A program made the position numbers and the translations under genes. Positions 59,698 through 64,000 of a stretch of DNA of 64,000 nucleotides are shown here, piece after piece. Location of the stretch: the NCBI GenBank assembly GCA_005502775.1, contig SCNI01000012.1:29289-93288 (forward strand), given 5' to 3'. The first letter of the stretch is position 1. Every line of letters begins with the position of its first letter. The DNA is from Microbacteriaceae bacterium 3FA27C10. GTDB taxonomy: Bacteria > Actinomycetota > Actinomycetes > Actinomycetales > Microbacteriaceae. Under the pieces are notes generated by a model. That model made no database searches. It saw only the letters and a list, made by a program, of their open reading frames with translations, and was not told the DNA's origin.

Positions 59698-61005
59698 GTG
59701 ACCGCGTCCACCGCCCTCCTCACCGACCGCTACGAGCTCACGATGGTCGACGCGGCCATCCGTGCAGGCACGCACGAGCGGCAGAGCGTGTTCGAGGCCT
59801 TCGGCCGCACCCTCCCGGCGGGCCGGCGCTACGGTGTCGTGGCCGGAACCGGACGGCTGCTCGAGCTCATCCGCGACTTCCGCTTCGGCGAAGCCGAGCT
59901 CGAGTTCCTGCGCGACAACGCCGTGGTGAGCGCGGTGACCCTCGACTGGCTCGCCGACTACCGCTTCACCGGCACCATCACCGGCTATCGCGAGGGCGAG
60001 GTGTACTTTCCGAACTCCCCCATCCTCGTGGTGGAGTCGAGCTTCGCCGAGGGCGTGGTGCTCGAGACCGTGGTGCTCAGCGTGCTGAACTACGACTCCT
60101 CGGTGGCCGGAGCCGCCTCGCGCATGGTCTCGGCCGCCCAGGGACGCCCGCTCGCGGAGATGGGCTCGCGCCGCACCGGGGAGCGCTCGGCCGTGGCGGC
60201 GGCCCGGGCCGCCTACATCGCGGGCTTCGGCGCCACCTCGAACCTCGAGGCCGGGCGCAGCTGGGGCATCCCCACCATGGGCACCGCCGCCCACGCCTTC
60301 ACCATGCTGCACGACTCCGAGGAGGAGGCGTTCCGCGCACAGGTCGACGCGCTCGGGCCGGAGACGACCCTGCTCGTGGACACCTACGACGTGACCGAAG
60401 GGGTGAAGACGGCCGTGCGGGTGGCGGGGGCCGGGCTCGGCGCCGTGCGGCTCGACTCCGGTGACCTGCTCACCCTCGTCTCGGCCGTGCGCCGGCAGCT
60501 GGATGCGCTGGGCAACACCGCGACGAAGATCACCGTCACCAACGACCTCGACGAGTACACCATCGCCGCCCTCGCGGCCACGCCGGTGGACTCCTTCGGC
60601 GTCGGCACCTCGGTGGTCACCGGATCGGGCTCCCCGGCCGCCGGCATGGTCTACAAGCTCGTGGCGCGGCAGGACTCGGCCGGTGACTGGGTGTCTGTGG
60701 CCAAACGGTCGCCGGAGAAGGCGACCCACGGCGGGCGCAAGCATCCGGTTCGGCTGCTCGACGCATCCGGAACCGCCGTCTCGGAATCGCTGTACGTCGG
60801 CGAGGCCGCTCCGGCGGTGGTGCGCGGCCGCCGCTTGCACGCGCGGCTCGTCACCGACGGGGTGGCCGACCCGGCCTACCTGGGAGCCGCCGGCGTCGAG
60901 GCCGCGCGGGCACGGCGGGCCGCCGCCATCCGGGAACTGCCGCCGGAGGCGTTCCGGCTCGCGGCCGGGGAGCCGGCGCTGCCGACGGTCTACGTCGAGG
61001 ACTGA
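59698..61005 (+). CDS. pncB: nicotinate phosphoribosyltransferase
   Basis: The 435-residue enzyme recycles nicotinate to NAMN for NAD synthesis. It begins [42 protein letters not shown], has [48 protein letters not shown] (active-site His and Arg) and [33 protein letters not shown]. The GTG start follows a -10 box by 6 nt. The last codons and stop are repeated in tandem just downstream. Confidence 0.95.
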   Translation: MTASTALLTDRYELTMVDAAIRAGTHERQSVFEAFGRTLPAGRRYGVVAGTGRLLELIRDFRFGEAELEFLRDNAVVSAVTLDWLADYRFTGTITGYREGEVYFPNSPILVVESSFAEGVVLETVVLSVLNYDSSVAGAASRMVSAAQGRPLAEMGSRRTGERSAVAAARAAYIAGFGATSNLEAGRSWGIPTMGTAAHAFTMLHDSEEEAFRAQVDALGPETTLLVDTYDVTEGVKTAVRVAGAGLGAVRLDSGDLLTLVSAVRRQLDALGNTATKITVTNDLDEYTIAALAATPVDSFGVGTSVVTGSGSPAAGMVYKLVARQDSAGDWVSVAKRSPEKATHGGRKHPVRLLDASGTAVSESLYVGEAAPAVVRGRRLHARLVTDGVADPAYLGAAGVEAARARRAAAIRELPPEAFRLAAGEPALPTVYVED

Positions 61006-61032
61006 GCCGGAGCGGAGGACTGAGCCGGAGCG
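60997..61032. repeat. 18-bp tandem duplication over the pncB stop
   Basis: GAGGACTGAGCCGGAGCG occurs twice in direct tandem (60997-61014, 61015-61032). Each copy contains an in-frame TGA; the first is the pncB stop, so the second is a back-up stop 18 nt later. Confidence 0.9.
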
Positions 61033-61047
61033 GGAGGAGGCAGGCGC

Positions 61048-61341
61048 CTACTCGTCGGCCATCTTCTCGTAGATCTCCTTGCAGGTCGGGCAGATCGGGA
61101 ACTTCTCGGGGTCGCGCCCCGGGGTCCACTTCTTTCCGCAGAGCGCCTTCACCGGCTTGCCGGTGAGCGCCGACTCGAGGATCTTCTCCTTCTGCACATA
61201 GTGCGAGAAGCGCTCGTGGTCGCCCGGATCGATCTGCTCGGTGTTCAGCAGCTCCTCGAGCTCGCGGTCGAGGGTGATCGTTCCGCCGCCGTCGGGCAGA
61301 TCTCCGGGCTCGGAGACGCGTGCGAATGCTGATGTGACCAT
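61048..61341 (-). CDS. DUF3039 protein with Cys-rich zinc-ribbon-like C-terminus
   Basis: The 97-residue protein begins with a disordered part, has ITLDRELEELLNTEQIDPGDHERFSHYVQKEKILESALTGKPVKALCGKKWTPGRDPEKFPICPTCKEIYEKM, and so keeps a His and three Cys (ALCGKKW; CPTC) in a probable metal site. This is the DUF3039 pattern of actinobacteria; the function is unknown. The ATG at 61341 is 7 nt after TAGAAT. Confidence 0.88.
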   Translation of the reverse strand: MVTSAFARVSEPGDLPDGGGTITLDRELEELLNTEQIDPGDHERFSHYVQKEKILESALTGKPVKALCGKKWTPGRDPEKFPICPTCKEIYEKMADE

Positions 61342-61348
61342 GGAGTCG

Positions 61349-61354
61349 ATTCTA
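61349..61354 (-). promoter_or_regulatory. -10 hexamer of the DUF3039 gene (leaderless type)
   Basis: TAGAAT on the minus strand ends 7 nt before the ATG at 61341. Confidence 0.5.
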
Positions 61355-61376
61355 GATCGTGTGCGCGGGGGCGGTG

Positions 61377-62948
61377 TCAGTTGCGTTGGGCGGCGGCCAG
61401 GATCTCGGGCCCGCGCTGGTTGAACACGCGCGCTCCGATGGAGACACCCGCGACGAGCACCACGATGCCGACGCCGAGGCCCGTCCAGAGCGAGACCCAG
61501 AAGTAGTCCGGGTCGACGAACACCCCCATCACGCCGTAGACGATCGAGGGCAGCGAGAGCACGATCGTGCCGACGAGCGAGAAACCCTGGGCGAGCACCG
61601 ACGCGGCGCCGGTGGACTGCGGCTGCGTGAAGGCGCTGTCGTGCGGCCGCGTGGCCGGGTAGGGGAAGCGGGCCGAGAAGATGCTGCCGAGGCCCAGGCC
61701 CGTGAGCACGAGGCAGGTGCTGGCGCCGAGCACGGCAGGCAGGGCATCCGGGTTGTTCGCGAACAGCACGCTGAGGAAGGAGCCGAGGCCGATCAGCGGG
61801 ATGGCGATCAGCACGGCCGGGATCATGCGGCCGATGCGGTCGGCGAGTCCGAGCCGGCCCGAGACGATGTGCAGCCAGATCGCCGTGTTGTCGAAGGCGA
61901 CGTCGTTGTGCACGACCCAGCCGAGGAACACGCACATGATGGGGATCGGCAGGAGGGCCGTGTATTCGATCGGCACGCCGACGAACACGAAGACGAGCAC
62001 GGTGATGAGCGGGACCACGGGCACGATCACGAGCTGCGTGGGGTAACGCGTGTCCCGGCCCCAGTAGGTAAGCGAGCGGGCGGCGACCGCGCCGGCCGGT
62101 GTGGCGGGCATCCGGCCGAACCAGCCGAGGCCGGCGTGCTCCCGCACCTCCGACGGACCGCCCGGCGTCACGAGCATGAGCGAGACGAGGCCCTTCCAGC
62201 CCAGCCAGAGCAGCGCCAGGGTCGCGAGCGCGATGAGCAGCTTCAGCACCGCGAGCACCCACTCGCCGTTCGCCGCGTCGGCCGGGATGGCCCACACGGC
62301 GCCGATCGGCGTCCAGCCCAGGATGCTCTCGAGGGCGGAGAAGAAGCTGCGGCCGTCGGCCCCCCAGGCGGTGATGACCAGGAGCAGCAGCGCCGGGACG
62401 GCGAGCAGCACGAGCAGCACACCCACCGTCGCGCCGACCTCCCGCGCGCGGCGGGTGGAGAACGCGAAAGCCGAGAGCGAGACCGAGATGCGCGCGGCGA
62501 GCACGCAGGTGACCGCGCCGATGACGGCCGAGAGCACGGCGAGCACCGCGGAACCGGGCGACTGAGACCAGGTGACGATGGTGGCGAGACTCGCGAGGGT
62601 GACGACGACGGACGGAACGCTCACGAAAGCGGCGACGAACACCCCCACGGCCACGCGGTCCTCGGTGACGCCGTAGAGGGAGAAGGCCCGTGGGTCCATG
62701 CTGTCGCGCGCGTTGAAGACCACCGGCAGCACGAGGAAGCCCAGCAGCACGGCCGAGCCGCCGATCACCACGATGTTGCGGGCGGCATCCGGATCGGCGC
62801 CGCGCAGGCCGAACAGCACGCCCACGAGCGCGATGGCCATGATCACGCCGTAGACGACGCCGAGGACGATGCCGACCTGCTGCGAGGCGCTGCGGCGGAA
62901 CGTGTTGCCGAGAAGCCGCAGCCTCAGTCGGAGGAACTCAGCAACCAT
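61377..62948 (-). CDS. ABC transporter permease protein, large polytopic type
   Basis: The 523-residue membrane protein has about twelve to fourteen hydrophobic segments and a charged middle loop (TPGGPSEVREHAGLGWFGRMPATPAGAVAARSLTYWGRDTRYPTQL). It has no clear substrate motif. Its ATG lies 25 nt inside the end of the ABC ATPase gene, so the two form one transporter, of the type often annotated as ABC-2-like or uncharacterized exporter. Confidence 0.82.
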   Translation of the reverse strand: MVAEFLRLRLRLLGNTFRRSASQQVGIVLGVVYGVIMAIALVGVLFGLRGADPDAARNIVVIGGSAVLLGFLVLPVVFNARDSMDPRAFSLYGVTEDRVAVGVFVAAFVSVPSVVVTLASLATIVTWSQSPGSAVLAVLSAVIGAVTCVLAARISVSLSAFAFSTRRAREVGATVGVLLVLLAVPALLLLVITAWGADGRSFFSALESILGWTPIGAVWAIPADAANGEWVLAVLKLLIALATLALLWLGWKGLVSLMLVTPGGPSEVREHAGLGWFGRMPATPAGAVAARSLTYWGRDTRYPTQLVIVPVVPLITVLVFVFVGVPIEYTALLPIPIMCVFLGWVVHNDVAFDNTAIWLHIVSGRLGLADRIGRMIPAVLIAIPLIGLGSFLSVLFANNPDALPAVLGASTCLVLTGLGLGSIFSARFPYPATRPHDSAFTQPQSTGAASVLAQGFSLVGTIVLSLPSIVYGVMGVFVDPDYFWVSLWTGLGVGIVVLVAGVSIGARVFNQRGPEILAAAQRN

Positions 62949-64000
62949 TCCATGCCTTCTGCGCTCTTGCGGCCGCCCGCGAGTTCGATGAATCGTTGTT
63001 CGAGGGTGCCGCCTTCGCGCACCTCGTCGACCGTCCCCTTCGAGAGCACGCGGCCCTCGACGATGATGGCGACGCGGTCGCAGACGCGCTGGATCATGTC
63101 CATGCTGTGGCTGGAGAGCACCACGGTGCCGCCGCCGTTGACGTACTTCTGCAGGATCTCCACGACGTTCGCCGCCGACACCGGGTCGACCGACTCGAAG
63201 GGCTCGTCGAGCACGAGGATGCGCGGCGAGTGGATCATCGACGAAGCCAGGGCGATCTTCTTCGTCATGCCCGCGGAGTAGTCGGAGACGAGGCGCCCCA
63301 GGGCGTCCTCGAGCCCGAATGCCGTGGCCAGGTCGTCGGCGCGCTGGCTGACAGTGGCCGCATCCAGCCCGCGCAGGGTACCGGAGTAGTGCAGCAGCTG
63401 GCGGCCGGTGAGGCGGTCGAACAGCCGGAGACGGTCGGGAAGCACGCCGATCAGGCGCTTGGCCGCGGCCGGGTCGCGCCACACGTCCTGCTCGAGCACC
63501 GTGACGGATCCGCCGTCGGGGCGCAGGAGGCCCGTGACCATCGAGAGCGTGGTGGTCTTTCCCGCGCCGTTCGGGCCGACGATGCCGTAGAACGAGCCCT
63601 GGGGCACGTCGATGTCGATGCCGGCGACGGCGGTGGTGCTGCCGAACTTCTTGGTGAGGCCCGAGATCGAGAGCACGATCTTGGTCGGGTCGAGGTCGCG
63701 CACGACGAGCCGGGGCGGGGCGGGTGCCACGCGCGGCTTGGCCGGAACGCGGGGGGCGCGGGGCCCGGAGGCGGTGGTCGCCGGCGCGGGATCGGCGGCT
63801 TCGGCTCCGTCGCCGCCGGGAACCGGGGCGGGCGTGCGCGGCTTGCGCTGGGGCGGCTTGCGCGGCGCGGAGGGGCGCTTGACCGGAGCCGCGGGAGCGG
63901 GGGCGGCCTTCGTGCTCGCCGTCTCGTCGACCACGACGGTCTCGTCGTCGGCCACGATCTCCTCGAGGGTGACGACCTCGATCACCGGGCGGGACCGGGC
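62924..64000 (-). CDS. ABC transporter ATP-binding protein with Ala/Pro-rich N-terminal tail, start beyond window
   Basis: The ATPase domain (last 255 residues) has Walker A GPNGAGKTT, signature YSAGMTKKIALASSM, Walker B ILVLDEPFESVD and the H loop SSHSMD. It is preceded by at least 95 residues rich in Ala, Pro, Lys and Thr (PKRPSAPRKPPQRKPRTPAPVPGG region), an unusual extension. A GTG at 63985 is a possible start, but the frame stays open to the window edge, so the true start may lie outside. The partner permease follows with a 25-nt overlap. Probably an exporter. Confidence 0.85.
   Translation of the reverse strand, partial: ARSRPVIEVVTLEEIVADDETVVVDETASTKAAPAPAAPVKRPSAPRKPPQRKPRTPAPVPGGDGAEAADPAPATTASGPRAPRVPAKPRVAPAPPRLVVRDLDPTKIVLSISGLTKKFGSTTAVAGIDIDVPQGSFYGIVGPNGAGKTTTLSMVTGLLRPDGGSVTVLEQDVWRDPAAAKRLIGVLPDRLRLFDRLTGRQLLHYSGTLRGLDAATVSQRADDLATAFGLEDALGRLVSDYSAGMTKKIALASSMIHSPRILVLDEPFESVDPVSAANVVEILQKYVNGGGTVVLSSHSMDMIQRVCDRVAIIVEGRVLSKGTVDEVREGGTLEQRFIELAGGRKSAEGMEWLLSSSD

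Noticed and set aside
1..64000. Mobile elements, prophage, CRISPR arrays, biosynthetic or defence clusters
   Set aside because: No transposase, integrase, cas gene, terminal inverted repeats or spaced repeats were seen. The tRNA genes show no flanking att-like duplication. Composition is even. The only direct repeats are the short ones listed.

Overview
The window is about 64 kb of gene-dense, high-GC chromosome from an actinobacterium, most likely a member of Microbacteriaceae. Several features point there: a fused Kgd-type 2-oxoglutarate decarboxylase/dehydrogenase that starts at TTG, a SigR/RsrA-type thiol-stress sigma/anti-sigma pair, an F420-type LLM oxidoreductase, the GuaB1 form of IMPDH-like protein, a DUF3039 protein, the prfB-ftsE-ftsX-smpB-ssrA locus, and heavy use of GTG starts. 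Codon and base composition look uniform. I see no insertion sequence, prophage, integrase, CRISPR array or rRNA. The family assignment is an inference from gene content, not a database match.

Layout. 1-5 kb: end of a DUF559 protein, argS, a transglutaminase-like protein, tRNA-Arg(CCG), a small unknown protein and an NlpC/P60 cell-wall hydrolase. 5-11.5 kb: a class I glutamine amidotransferase; a TPM-domain membrane protein followed by PspA (envelope-stress pair); an arginase-fold protein; a flavin disulfide reductase; a small HExxH protein. 11.5-19.5 kb: a SIP-domain protein with a candidate iron box, an amidase, an LLM oxidoreductase, a GNAT acetyltransferase, ung, an S51-like peptidase, a phosphoribosyltransferase, an MFS exporter and an SDR. 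19.6-22.3 kb: metY-metX (methionine/homocysteine synthesis). 22.5-25.7 kb: histidine kinase, membrane protein of unknown function and LuxR-type response regulator as one overlapping unit. 25.7-31.1 kb: thiamine-binding protein, polyprenyl-type mannosyltransferase-like protein, YceI protein, nnrD, an old-yellow-enzyme homologue and a Pro/Gly-rich membrane protein. 31.2-39.2 kb: two CNNM/CBS (HlyC/CorC) proteins, guaB1 and kgd. 39.3-48.1 kb: rsrA-like/sigR-like pair, aroA-rsgA, hisN with a lipoprotein, a META-domain lipoprotein, a ferredoxin-reductase-like flavoprotein, a histidine phosphatase and an HtrA-like lipoprotein protease. 48.2-54.2 kb: ssrA (tmRNA), SIMPL protein and SDR, smpB, ftsX, ftsE, prfB. 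54.2-64 kb: MFS protein, tRNA-Leu(TAG), DedA protein, CDF transporter, rdgB-rph-murI, pncB, a DUF3039 protein and an ABC permease/ATPase pair cut by the window end.

Most genes are housekeeping. The interesting layer is regulatory. About nineteen open reading frames are preceded by a TANNNT -10 hexamer ending 6-8 nt before the start codon, which is the signature of leaderless transcripts. One of them is a 13-codon micro-ORF whose stop overlaps the ATG of the histidine kinase. Other candidate signals are a DtxR/IdeR-type iron box over the SIP promoter, GTCACA direct repeats before the NlpC/P60 gene, a SigR-type autoregulatory promoter, and long palindromes at five convergent gene ends, two of which contain stop codons of the flanking genes.

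No gene-free stretch exceeds 300 bases. The largest gap between protein genes, 48.1-48.7 kb, is filled by the tmRNA gene.
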